The position numbers were made by a program, and so were the translations under genes. A stretch of DNA of 6,354 nt from Pseudonocardia sp. Lineage in GTDB: Bacteria; Actinomycetota; Actinomycetes; Mycobacteriales; Pseudonocardiaceae. Location: NCBI GenBank assembly GCA_030453005.1, contig JAKDLE010000181.1:1-6354 (forward strand), read 5' to 3'. The notes below the pieces were generated by a model. It did no database searches. It worked only from the letters and a program-made list of their open reading frames with translations, and was not told where the DNA came from. Shown one piece after another: positions 1 to 6,044 of the stretch; position 1 is the first letter of the stretch; every line of letters starts with the position of its first letter.

Positions 1-610
1 TCGGCGCGGCGGAGCGCGTGAGCCTGCGGAACACCCCCCTGGCCCGGAAGTGCGCGACGATCGGCTCGGGAACCCGGCGGCCGACGATGGTGGAGAGGCG
101 GGCGGGGTCGGTGGGCTCCTGCCGCCCCGAGTAGGCCAGCACCCGGGACTGTGCGTCCTCGATCGTCACGGGCGCGTCGAGGATCGTCGCCGCCGCGTCG
201 GCGAGGGCGAAGAGGTCGCCGTGCACTCCCGCGTCGTCGAGCGGAGCCCCGGTGACGCGGTCGAACGTCCCGCGGAGCAGCCACACGAGGTGGGCCCAGG
301 ACGCGTGGGCGCGCAGCTCGATCAGCGCGACGCCGAGCCGCTGGGCGGCGGCGGCCACATCGACGTCCCCGGCGAGTGGCGCCCGCAGGACCACGCCACC
401 GGCTCCGGCTAGCGCGACCTGTTCGAGCAGGCCGATACCCCGTTGCGGGTGCGCGATCCCGACCCCGAGAACGAGGTCGCCGGGTACGCCGACCACACCG
501 TCGTCGAGCTCGGCGAGGGTGAGGTCGTCGACCTCGGACCCGTCTCCGGCGACCACGACGCGCCACAGCGCCGGGCCGACCGCGTCGACCAGTGCGACGA
601 CCCCGATCAT
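1..610 (-). CDS. PucR/CdaR-family transcriptional regulator, N-terminal part (runs off left edge)
   Basis: Reading the minus strand from the ATG at 610-608 gives 203 codons without a stop, continuing past base 1. The protein starts MIGVVALVDAVGPALWRVV. An N-terminal sensor-like region (about residues 1-115) is followed by a stretch around 135-200 with 'LADAAATILDAPVTIEDA', 'RVLAYSG' and 'IVGRRVPEPIVAHFRARGVF'. That block is very typical of actinobacterial PucR-like regulators, which carry a CdaR GGDEF-like middle domain and a C-terminal helix-turn-helix. The DNA-binding part would lie outside the window, so the assignment rests on the middle block. The gene is divergent from the dehydrogenase at 749, and such regulators often control an adjacent catabolic gene, so local control is a reasonable inference. 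In-frame starts also exist at 655 (GTG) and 682 (ATG), but they would bury the dyad at 639-659 in coding sequence. I prefer 610, although its ribosome binding site is weak. Confidence 0.8.
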   Translation of the reverse strand, partial: MIGVVALVDAVGPALWRVVVAGDGSEVDDLTLAELDDGVVGVPGDLVLGVGIAHPQRGIGLLEQVALAGAGGVVLRAPLAGDVDVAAAAQRLGVALIELRAHASWAHLVWLLRGTFDRVTGAPLDDAGVHGDLFALADAAATILDAPVTIEDAQSRVLAYSGRQEPTDPARLSTIVGRRVPEPIVAHFRARGVFRRLTRSAAP

Positions 611-633
611 CGGAGGCCACCCGGGTCGGTCAT
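607..633 (-). other. 8-codon upstream ORF overlapping the regulator start by ATGA
   Basis: An ATG at 633-631 opens a tiny frame reading MTDPGGLR. Its TGA at 609-607 overlaps the regulator ATG at 610-608 in the arrangement ATGA. This could be a coupling leader that delivers ribosomes to a start with no good Shine-Dalgarno. No convincing ribosome binding site precedes the mini-ORF either, and 8 codons can arise by chance, so this is only a candidate. Confidence 0.25.
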
Positions 634-638
634 GGCCT

Positions 639-659
639 GATTGTGCTACGACCACAGTC
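639..659. promoter_or_regulatory. Imperfect 21-bp dyad, candidate operator between divergent genes
   Basis: The sequence is symmetric about base 649. Pairs 639/659, 640/658, 642-645/653-656 (TGTG with CACA) and 647/651 match, which is 7 of 10 possible pairs. It lies 29 bp upstream of the regulator start and about 90 bp upstream of the dehydrogenase start, where an operator shared by two divergent promoters would be expected. That the neighbouring PucR-type protein binds it is inference. I could not place confident -35/-10 boxes for either gene. Confidence 0.4.
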
Positions 660-697
660 GTGACGGCCAGGACAGGTGCCATCGGACAAGGGTCGTT

Positions 698-710
698 CCC
701 GCCAGGCGGG
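698..710. promoter_or_regulatory. Perfect 13-bp palindrome CCCGCC-A-GGCGGG upstream of the dehydrogenase
   Basis: Six perfect base pairs flank a single central A, 38 bp before the dehydrogenase ATG. A one-base loop is too tight for an RNA hairpin of this form, so a protein-binding site is the likelier reading if it has a function. Nearby, CCAGG (667-671) plus GGTGCC (675-680) can pair with GGCACC (710-715) plus CCTGG (715-719), apart from a shared base at 715 and a 3-base bulge. A leader-RNA fold is thus an alternative. In GC-rich DNA either could be chance. Confidence 0.25.
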
Positions 711-734
711 GCACCCTGGAGGTGTTCGGATCCC

Positions 735-742
735 GGAAGGAG
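735..742 (+). promoter_or_regulatory. Ribosome binding site deciding the dehydrogenase start
   Basis: GGAAGGAG ends 6 bases before the ATG at 749. It is a strong Shine-Dalgarno at ideal distance and picks this ATG over the longer in-frame reading that opens at 641. Confidence 0.85.
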
Positions 743-748
743 ACCGCG

Positions 749-2008
749 ATGACGTCCACCACCCCAGCACCCGACCGTGTCGCCGTGATCGGTGCCGGCA
801 TGGTCGGCCTGGCCACGGCCTGGTTCCTCCAGGAGCATGGCCGCTCGGTCACCGTGCTCGACCGCGGCGGCGTGGCCGCGGGATCGTCGTGGGGCAACGC
901 AGGCTGGCTCACCCCCGGTCTCGCCACGCCCCTGCCCGAGCCCGCGGTGCTGCGGTACGGACTGCGCGCGATGCTCAGCCCGGCGTCACCGATCTACGTG
1001 CCGCCGAGTGCAGCCCCGGGGCTGCTCCGCTTCCTCGCCGGGTTCGCCCGGCACAGCACCTCCGCGCGGTGGCGCAGTGCCATGGCCGCACTGGCGCCCG
1101 TCAACCGCCGCGCGCTGGCCGCCTTCGACGCGCTGGCCGACGGCGGTGTCGCCGCCCGGACGGTCGAGGCCAAGTCGTTCCTGGCCGCGTACCGCGACGC
1201 GGGCGAACGGACGGTGCTGCTCGAGGAGATCCAGCAGATCGACGCCGCGGGCCAGCACATCGAGTTCGACGTGCTCACCGGCGCCGAGGCGCGGGAAGTC
1301 GAGCCGTCGCTGTCCGACGGTGTCGGCGCCGCGATCCGGTTGCACGGCCAGCGGTTCATCGACCCCGGCCAGTACGTGCACTCCCTCGCCGACTCCGTCC
1401 GCGAGCGCGGCGGGCAGATCCGCGGCGACGTCGCGATCACCGGGCTCCGCGACCGCGGCGGCCGCGTCGAGATCGAGACGGCGGGGGGTGCGACCGAGTC
1501 CTTCGACGCGGCCGTGCTCGCCACCGGCGCCTGGCTGGGTGAGCTCACCAGGGAGTTCGGCGTCCGCACCTTAGTGCAGGCGGGGCGGGGCTACAGCTTC
1601 AGCGTCCCGATCGAGCACGTCCCCGCCGGGCCGGTCTACCTCCCCGCCCAGCGGGTGGCCTGCACGCCTCTCGGCGACCGGCTCCGGGTGGCGGGGATGA
1701 TGGAGCTCCGCGCTCCGGACGACCCGCTCGACCCGCGCCGGATCCAGGCGATCGCCGACGCCGCGCGCCCCCTGCTCCGTGGTGCCGACCTCGACGCCAG
1801 AACCGACGAGTGGGTCGGTGCCCGACCGTGCACCCCCGACGGGCTGCCGCTGGTCGGAGCGACCACCTCGCCGCGGGTGTTCGTCGCGGGCGGGCACGGC
1901 ATGTGGGGCATCACCCTGGGCCCGGTTACCGGACAACTCCTAGCCGAGACGATCGCGACGGGCAGCCGCCCGGCGGAACTGGCGCCGTTCAACCCCCTGC
2001 GGCGCTGA
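749..2008 (+). CDS. dadA: FAD-dependent D-amino-acid dehydrogenase, DadA type
   Basis: This 419-residue protein matches the length of DadA and D-hydroxyproline dehydrogenase proteins of the DAO superfamily. They oxidise D-amino acids to 2-oxo acids or imines and usually pass electrons from FAD to the respiratory chain at the inner membrane face. The N-terminal Rossmann motif VAVIGAGMVGLATAWFL, with the acidic ribose-binding residue at about D38 (TVLDR), spans residues 11-39. It is followed by GSSWGNAGWLTPG (about 46-58), GRGYSFSV in the middle, RPCTPDGLPLVG (about 359-370) and the C-terminal FAD-contacting GGHGMWGITLGP (about 381-392). There is no signal peptide or membrane segment. The start is fixed by the site at 735-742. 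It is divergent from a PucR-like regulator, so substrate-induced control is likely. Codon 275 is a TTA (1571-1573), rare in such genomes. Exact substrate is unknown: broad D-amino acids, D-alanine or D-hydroxyproline are all possible. The gene symbol is used in the family sense. Confidence 0.88.
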   Translation: MTSTTPAPDRVAVIGAGMVGLATAWFLQEHGRSVTVLDRGGVAAGSSWGNAGWLTPGLATPLPEPAVLRYGLRAMLSPASPIYVPPSAAPGLLRFLAGFARHSTSARWRSAMAALAPVNRRALAAFDALADGGVAARTVEAKSFLAAYRDAGERTVLLEEIQQIDAAGQHIEFDVLTGAEAREVEPSLSDGVGAAIRLHGQRFIDPGQYVHSLADSVRERGGQIRGDVAITGLRDRGGRVEIETAGGATESFDAAVLATGAWLGELTREFGVRTLVQAGRGYSFSVPIEHVPAGPVYLPAQRVACTPLGDRLRVAGMMELRAPDDPLDPRRIQAIADAARPLLRGADLDARTDEWVGARPCTPDGLPLVGATTSPRVFVAGGHGMWGITLGPVTGQLLAETIATGSRPAELAPFNPLRR

Positions 2009-2011
2009 CGA

Positions 2012-2080
2012 GAACGCACTTCGGAGCCACAACGCTGTGGGAGAGGCCCCCATACCGCGTTATGGCTCCGAAGTGCGGTC
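2012..2080. terminator. Long inverted repeat at convergent gene ends: bidirectional terminator or palindromic repeat
   Basis: Bases 2015-2029 pair perfectly with 2063-2077 (15 bp, arm CGCACTTCGGAGCCA). After one mismatch, 2031-2035 pair with 2057-2061, and 2037-2038 with 2054-2055, leaving a purine-then-C loop around 2039-2051. The palindrome fills the space between the dehydrogenase stop (2006-2008) and the cobA/hemD stop (TGA 2081-2079), touching the latter. Its position suggests termination in both directions. It lacks a T-tract on either side, so it is not a classical intrinsic terminator, though actinobacterial terminators often lack one. The arms are unusually long and near-identical, so a mobile or dispersed palindromic unit is an alternative. 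Confidence 0.7.
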
Positions 2081-3617
2081 AGCGGCGGCGGGCTTTGGCC
2101 TTGCGCGGAGGGGGGAGGGCGCCTTCCGCACGTAGGCGAGCGGCGTGGACGGCCAGGGCGTCCACCAGTGCCGCCACCCTCGCCTCCTCCGGTTGGACGT
2201 CGACGCGCAGGCCGAACTCGCGGGCCGTCTCCGCGGTCTGCGGGCCGATGCAGGCGACGATCGTGCGGGCGTGCGGCTTGCCCGCGATGCCCACCAGGTT
2301 GCGCACCGTGGACGAGCTCGTGAAGCAGACGGCGTCGAACCCGCCGGTCTTGATCGCCTCACGGATCGGCGCGGGCGGCGGCGCGGCCCGGACGGTGCGG
2401 TAGGCCGTGACGTCGTCGATCTCCCAGCCGCGGTCCCGGAGGCCGGCCGCGAGGGTCTCGGTGGCGATGTCGGCCCGCGGGAGCAGGACGCGGTCCACCG
2501 GGTCGAGCACGTCGTCGTAGGGCGGGAAGATGCCGAGCAGGCCCTCCGAGGAAGACTCAGCCGACTCGTCGACCCCGGGCACCAGCTCCGGCACGATGCC
2601 GAAGGCGCGGACGGACTCGGCGGTGGCCGAGCCGACGCAGGCGATCTTGACGCCGGAGAACGCGCGGGCGTCGAGACCGAACTCGGCGAACTTCTCCCAC
2701 ACCGCACGCACCGCGTTCGTGGAGGTGAACACGACCCACTGGTAGCGGCCGTCGACGAGGCCCTTGACGGCGCGCTCCATCTGGGTGGGCGAGCGCGGCG
2801 GCTCGACGGCGATCGTCGGCACCTCCTCCGCGGTGGCGCCGTGCACGGCCAGGCGCTCGCTCATGGCGCCCGCCTGGTCCTTGGTGCGCGGCACGAGCAC
2901 ACGCCACCCGTAGAGGGCCCGCGACTCCCACCACGACAGCTCCCCGCGCAGCCCCACCTCGGCGCCGACGGTGACGATCAGCGGCCCCTCCAGCTCGGCG
3001 GCGTCGGCCGCGAGCGTGGCCAGCGTGGCCTGCACCGTCTTCTGGATGGTCTGCGACCCACCCGAGGTGGCGGCGACCGGGGTCTGCGACGCGAGGCCGT
3101 TGCCGGTGAGCCCGCTCACGATGTCGGACAGGTGGGTGGGCCCGGCGTGCAGCACGAGCACGCCCGGCGCCGCGGCGAGCGCGGCCCAGTCGACGCCCGC
3201 GCGGACGTCGGCCTCGATGTGCGCCGACCCGAGCGGCACACCCGCGTAGGCGGGCACCGCGGTGCCCGACGGCACGCCCGGCACGACGTCGAACGCCACC
3301 TCGGCGCCGGACACCGCGAGAGCTTCGGCCACCACGGCGTCGACGGTCAGCGGGTCGCCGCTCACCAGTCGCGTCACGGTGCGGCCACCTCGGGCCTCGG
3401 CGACCAGGTCACGCGCGACGTCGGCGGGCTGGCCCACGGCAGGCCGCACCTCGGCGCCCTCGGCGACGAGCGCGAGGATCGCCTCCGGGACGTCCGGATC
3501 GGTGATGATCAGGGGCGCGGACGCGATCGCCTCGCGTGCGCGCACGGTCAGCAGGCCGGGATCTCCGGGGCCACTGCCCACGAAGGCGACCCGTCCGGCG
3601 GAAGGTGCTCGGTTCAT
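2079..3617 (-). CDS. Uroporphyrinogen-III C-methyltransferase / uroporphyrinogen-III synthase fusion
   Basis: A 512-residue two-domain protein. Residues about 8-240 resemble the SAM-dependent uroporphyrinogen-III methyltransferase (CobA/SUMT) fold: [12 protein letters not shown] at 13-24, SGDPL at 86-90, [19 protein letters not shown] at 111-129, then '[21 protein letters not shown]' and '[14 protein letters not shown]'. From about 250 on (GWRVLVPRT, '[10 protein letters not shown]', '[17 protein letters not shown]', '[15 protein letters not shown]', '[17 protein letters not shown]') it is HemD, which cyclises hydroxymethylbilane to uroporphyrinogen III with inversion of ring D. Fusions of this kind are the usual actinobacterial form. 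The methyltransferase half lacks the canonical GRGGEE run after GDPF, reading [13 protein letters not shown], so its catalysis is uncertain while the HemD half looks intact. The ATG at 3617-3615 overlaps the hemC stop as ATGA. Its own Shine-Dalgarno is weak (GAAGA), so translation probably depends on coupling. The C-terminus is strongly basic (KAKARRR). Confidence 0.93.
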   Translation of the reverse strand: MNRAPSAGRVAFVGSGPGDPGLLTVRAREAIASAPLIITDPDVPEAILALVAEGAEVRPAVGQPADVARDLVAEARGGRTVTRLVSGDPLTVDAVVAEALAVSGAEVAFDVVPGVPSGTAVPAYAGVPLGSAHIEADVRAGVDWAALAAAPGVLVLHAGPTHLSDIVSGLTGNGLASQTPVAATSGGSQTIQKTVQATLATLAADAAELEGPLIVTVGAEVGLRGELSWWESRALYGWRVLVPRTKDQAGAMSERLAVHGATAEEVPTIAVEPPRSPTQMERAVKGLVDGRYQWVVFTSTNAVRAVWEKFAEFGLDARAFSGVKIACVGSATAESVRAFGIVPELVPGVDESAESSSEGLLGIFPPYDDVLDPVDRVLLPRADIATETLAAGLRDRGWEIDDVTAYRTVRAAPPPAPIREAIKTGGFDAVCFTSSSTVRNLVGIAGKPHARTIVACIGPQTAETAREFGLRVDVQPEEARVAALVDALAVHAARLRAEGALPPPRKAKARRR

Positions 3618-4621
3618 CTGTTCTTCGAACTCCCGGTATACGTTTCGGAGAGAGTCAGTGCTTTCGGAAGGGTCAACGAGGGGCCGCCCAGATCGAGCAG
3701 CTCAGCGGCGAGGATCGCCCCGAGCTTCTCGGCGACGTCCATGTCGCCGGTGATCGACGCGCGGACCAGCGCGCCGTCCCCGGTGCCCACCACGGCACGT
3801 AGTGAGATGCGGTCTTCGGTGTTCCCGTCGTCGTCCAGGTCGGACACGACGTCGGCCAGCGCCCCGACGGGTGCGCTGCACCCGGCCTCCAGCGCCGCCA
3901 GCACCGCGCGTTCGGCGGTGACGGCGGCCCGGGTGAACGGGTCGTCGAGTGCCGAGGCGAGCGCGTCGGCGAGCTCGACGTCCTCGGCGAGGCACTCGAT
4001 CGCCAACGCTCCCTGCGCCGGTGCGGACAGCATCTGCACCGGGTCGAGCAGCTCGGTGGCGTCGGCGACGCGCCCCAGCCTGCGCAGCCCGGCCGCGGCC
4101 AGCACCACGGCGTCGAGCTCCCCGGAGCGCACCATGTCGATGCGCGTGCCGACGTTGCCACGGATCGGCACGATCTCCAAGCCGAGCCCGAGCGCCTCGA
4201 GCTGCGAGGCCCGGCGCGGCGACCCGGTGCCGACGCGGGAGCCGACGGGCAGCTCGCCGAGCACGAGTCCGTCGCGGGCCACCAGCGCGTCGCGGGGGTC
4301 CTCACGGGGAGGAACGGCCGCGATCGTCAGGCGCGGGTCGGGTGTGGTCGGCAGGTCCTTGAAGGAGTGCACGGCCACGTCCACCTCGCCGCGGACGAGC
4401 GCCTCGCGCAGCGCCGAGACGAACACCCCGACGCCGAGCTCGACGACGGGCGCGGACGAGTCGTCCCCGGTGGAGCGGATCTCCACCAGCTCACAGGCGT
4501 GCCCGGCGGCGCGGAGCCGGTCCGCGACGTGCCCGGTCTGGGCGGTGGCCAGCGCGCTGGGTCGGGTGCCGATGCGCAGTGTCCGGGTGCGCAGTGTCCG
4601 GGTGCGCGGTGCGCGGGTCAT
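3614..4621 (-). CDS. hemC: Porphobilinogen deaminase (hydroxymethylbilane synthase)
   Basis: This 335-residue cytosolic enzyme condenses four porphobilinogens into hydroxymethylbilane, feeding the HemD domain encoded next. Key motifs are present: [11 protein letters not shown] near the N-terminus, [11 protein letters not shown] (65-75), [11 protein letters not shown] (82-92) with the catalytic Asp at about D89 after K88, [11 protein letters not shown] (130-140) with the substrate-binding arginines, [10 protein letters not shown] (152-161), and [11 protein letters not shown] with Cys247 as the dipyrromethane cofactor attachment site. The family is usually about 310-320 residues. The excess is an arginine-rich N-terminal extension encoded by tandem 15-bp units, plus a short tail. 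The ATG at 4621-4619 is preceded by a strong Shine-Dalgarno inside hemA and overlaps the hemA TGA as ATGA. Its own stop overlaps the next start in the same way. Confidence 0.97.
   Translation of the reverse strand: MTRAPRTRTLRTRTLRIGTRPSALATAQTGHVADRLRAAGHACELVEIRSTGDDSSAPVVELGVGVFVSALREALVRGEVDVAVHSFKDLPTTPDPRLTIAAVPPREDPRDALVARDGLVLGELPVGSRVGTGSPRRASQLEALGLGLEIVPIRGNVGTRIDMVRSGELDAVVLAAAGLRRLGRVADATELLDPVQMLSAPAQGALAIECLAEDVELADALASALDDPFTRAAVTAERAVLAALEAGCSAPVGALADVVSDLDDDGNTEDRISLRAVVGTGDGALVRASITGDMDVAEKLGAILAAELLDLGGPSLTLPKALTLSETYTGSSKNR
4574..4618 (-). repeat. Three 15-bp tandem units at the 5' end of hemC
   Basis: On the plus strand GCGCAGTGTCCGGGT occurs at 4574-4588 and again, identically, at 4589-4603. 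A third unit at 4604-4618 differs at three positions. Because 15 is a multiple of 3 the reading frame is kept: on the minus strand each of the two exact units encodes RTRTL-type residues, giving the start [20 protein letters not shown]. The repeat ends at the last base of the hemA stop region. Confidence 0.9.
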
Positions 4622-5970
4622 GTCCTCTCCTCCCGGGCCTCCAGCGCGGCGAGCACGTCGCCGCTGCGCGGCACGGCCACGGCCGCGGGTGTCTGCGGGT
4701 CGAGCTCGAACAGCTCGCGCAGCGCCTCGGCGTAGCTGCTGCCGTCCGGCCCCACGGCCAGACGCTTGATCTGCACGGTGGGGGTGTGCAGCAGCTTGTC
4801 GACGACGCGGCGCACGCTGCGGGTGAACTCGTCGCGGACGCGGTCGTCGAGGTCGGGCAGGCGCGAGTCGAGTCGCAGCAGTTCGGCGTCGATCACCTCG
4901 GAGGCCCGGCGGCGCAGCGCGGTGACGGTGGGCGTGACCTCCGCCGAGCGCTGCGCGGCGAGGTAGGCCTGCGCCTCCTCGGCCACCAGCTCCTGCGCGG
5001 CCGCGACGGCCGAGCCGCGCTGGCCTGGCGCCAGACGGCGCTGCAGCGCGATCAGATCGACGACGGTGACGCCGGGCAGGGCGGCCACGCCCGCGTCGAC
5101 GTCGCGCGGGAGCCCGAGGTCGCAGACGGCGAGTGGGCGCCCGTCGCGCGTGGCGACGGCGGCGGCCACGACGGCCCGGCCGACCACGGTGCCGACGGCG
5201 CCGGTGCAGGCCACGAGCAGGTCGGCGGTGACCAGCTCGTCGGCGAGCGCGTCGAGGGTGCCCGCGCGAGCGGGCGTGCCGTGGCCCGCGGTGGTCCCGG
5301 CGAGTCGTTCCGCACGCTCGACGGAGCGGTTGAGCACGACGATCTCGGCGGCCCCGGCGCGGCGCAGGTGGGCCGCGACGAGCGCGCCCATCGCCCCCGC
5401 CCCGACGAGCACGGCACGGCGCCCGGCCAGCTCGCCGCCCAGCACGCCTGCGGCGTCGACGAGCGCCTCCGAGACGACCGACGCACCCGCGGTGTCGATG
5501 CCGGTGCTCGCGTGCACCCGCTTGCCGACCCGCAGGGCCTGCTGGGCGAGCTCGTGCAGGGTGCGCCCGACCGAGCCGCACTCGTCGGCCGCCGCGTAGG
5601 CGCTGCGGAGCTGCCCGAGGATCTGCGCCTCGCCGACGACCATCGAGTCGAGGCCGGCGGCCACGGCGAACAGGTGCTGCACCGCCGACCCGGCGTAGTG
5701 CACGTAGACGTGCTCGGTGAGCTCGTGCAGCGGCATCCCGGAGTGCCGGGCGAGCACGTTCGACACGTCGGCGAGGCCGCCGTGGAACGTGTCGACCACC
5801 GAGTAGACCTCGATGCGGTTGCACGTCGAGAGCATCATGACCTCGGAGACGTGCGCGCTGCGCACCATCTCGTCGAGCAGCTTCGGCACGTCGTCGGCCC
5901 CGACGGAGGCGCGTTCGAGTACCTCCACAGGGGCGCTGCGATGGGACAGCCCGACCACCAGGACGCTCAT
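4618..5970 (-). CDS. hemA: Glutamyl-tRNA reductase
   Basis: This 450-residue cytosolic enzyme reduces glutamyl-tRNA(Glu) with NADPH to glutamate-1-semialdehyde, the committed step of C5-pathway haem synthesis. The N-terminal catalytic domain has [13 protein letters not shown] (7-19) and STCNRIEVY (48-56) with the nucleophile Cys50. [20 protein letters not shown] (97-116) includes His99, at the position of the conserved active-site histidine. The NADPH-binding Rossmann motif VLVGAGAMG lies at 187-195, followed by LNRS. The C-terminal part (about 320-430) is helical and arginine-rich, as expected for the dimerisation domain. Length is normal for actinobacteria. The ATG at 5970-5968 has a Shine-Dalgarno (GAGGGAG) supplied by the preceding mini-ORF and overlaps that ORF's stop as ATGA. 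Being first of the hem genes after rex, it is probably under Rex control from a promoter outside the window. Confidence 0.97.
   Translation of the reverse strand: MSVLVVGLSHRSAPVEVLERASVGADDVPKLLDEMVRSAHVSEVMMLSTCNRIEVYSVVDTFHGGLADVSNVLARHSGMPLHELTEHVYVHYAGSAVQHLFAVAAGLDSMVVGEAQILGQLRSAYAAADECGSVGRTLHELAQQALRVGKRVHASTGIDTAGASVVSEALVDAAGVLGGELAGRRAVLVGAGAMGALVAAHLRRAGAAEIVVLNRSVERAERLAGTTAGHGTPARAGTLDALADELVTADLLVACTGAVGTVVGRAVVAAAVATRDGRPLAVCDLGLPRDVDAGVAALPGVTVVDLIALQRRLAPGQRGSAVAAAQELVAEEAQAYLAAQRSAEVTPTVTALRRRASEVIDAELLRLDSRLPDLDDRVRDEFTRSVRRVVDKLLHTPTVQIKRLAVGPDGSSYAEALRELFELDPQTPAAVAVPRSGDVLAALEAREERT
4624..4634 (-). promoter_or_regulatory. Strong Shine-Dalgarno for hemC within the hemA 3' end
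   Basis: The minus strand reads GGGAGGAGAGG immediately before AC-ATG, with the GGAGG core 7 bases from the start codon. This supports 4621 as the hemC start despite the repetitive N-terminus. Confidence 0.85.
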
Positions 5971-6044
5971 CGCACTCCCTCGCTGCGCTCGGTCGACAAT
6001 TCGTGGAAGCGCTGCGCTGATGATTCGCTCGCAAGCTCGCTCAT
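5967..6044 (-). CDS. 25-codon mini-ORF between rex and hemA, MIRU-like spacer
   Basis: This 78-bp frame is bounded by ATGA overlaps at both ends. Its ATG (6044-6042) overlaps the rex TGA (6043-6041), and its TGA (5969-5967) overlaps the hemA ATG (5970-5968). The peptide begins [13 protein letters not shown] and ends TERSEGVR. It is hydrophilic and matches no family I know. The DNA has short repetitive pieces (GCGAGC twice in 6024-6041, AGCGCAGCG-type strings) unlike coding sequence of the neighbours. Known mycobacterial MIRU elements, such as those between senX3 and regX3, have this layout: a short in-frame unit that keeps stop/start overlap with both flanking genes. I infer a related kind of spacer or a coupling relay. 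A functional peptide is less likely. The ORF itself is certain; its translation is not shown. Confidence 0.6.
   Translation of the reverse strand: MSELASESSAQRFHELSTERSEGVR
5974..5981 (-). promoter_or_regulatory. Ribosome binding site for hemA, carried in the rex-hemA spacer element
   Basis: The minus strand reads GCGAGGGAG-TGCG-ATG. The purine-rich core ends 4 bases before the hemA ATG at 5970. It lies inside the mini-ORF at 5967-6044, so any element that inserted here also brought, or replaced, the hemA ribosome binding site. Confidence 0.7.

Noticed and set aside
641..748. N-terminal extension of the dehydrogenase from an in-frame start at 641
   Set aside because: The added residues show no family similarity, and a strong ribosome binding site at 735-742 marks the ATG at 749, directly before the Rossmann fold.
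50..752. Plus-strand open frames across the left edge
   Set aside because: They are antisense to the PucR-like regulator, whose minus-strand frame is open throughout and carries recognisable family blocks.
2145..4769. Very long plus-strand open frame (874 codons) opposite the haem genes
   Set aside because: It is antisense to cobA/hemD, hemC and part of hemA, all of which have clear family motifs. Its translation is low-complexity Arg/Ala/Gly/Ser-rich, typical of a shadow frame in GC-rich DNA.
3614..6034. Single 806-codon minus-strand frame seeming to fuse an extra domain to HemC
   Set aside because: The upstream half is hemA read in the wrong frame and is Arg-rich without motifs. hemC has its own strong Shine-Dalgarno and start at 4621.
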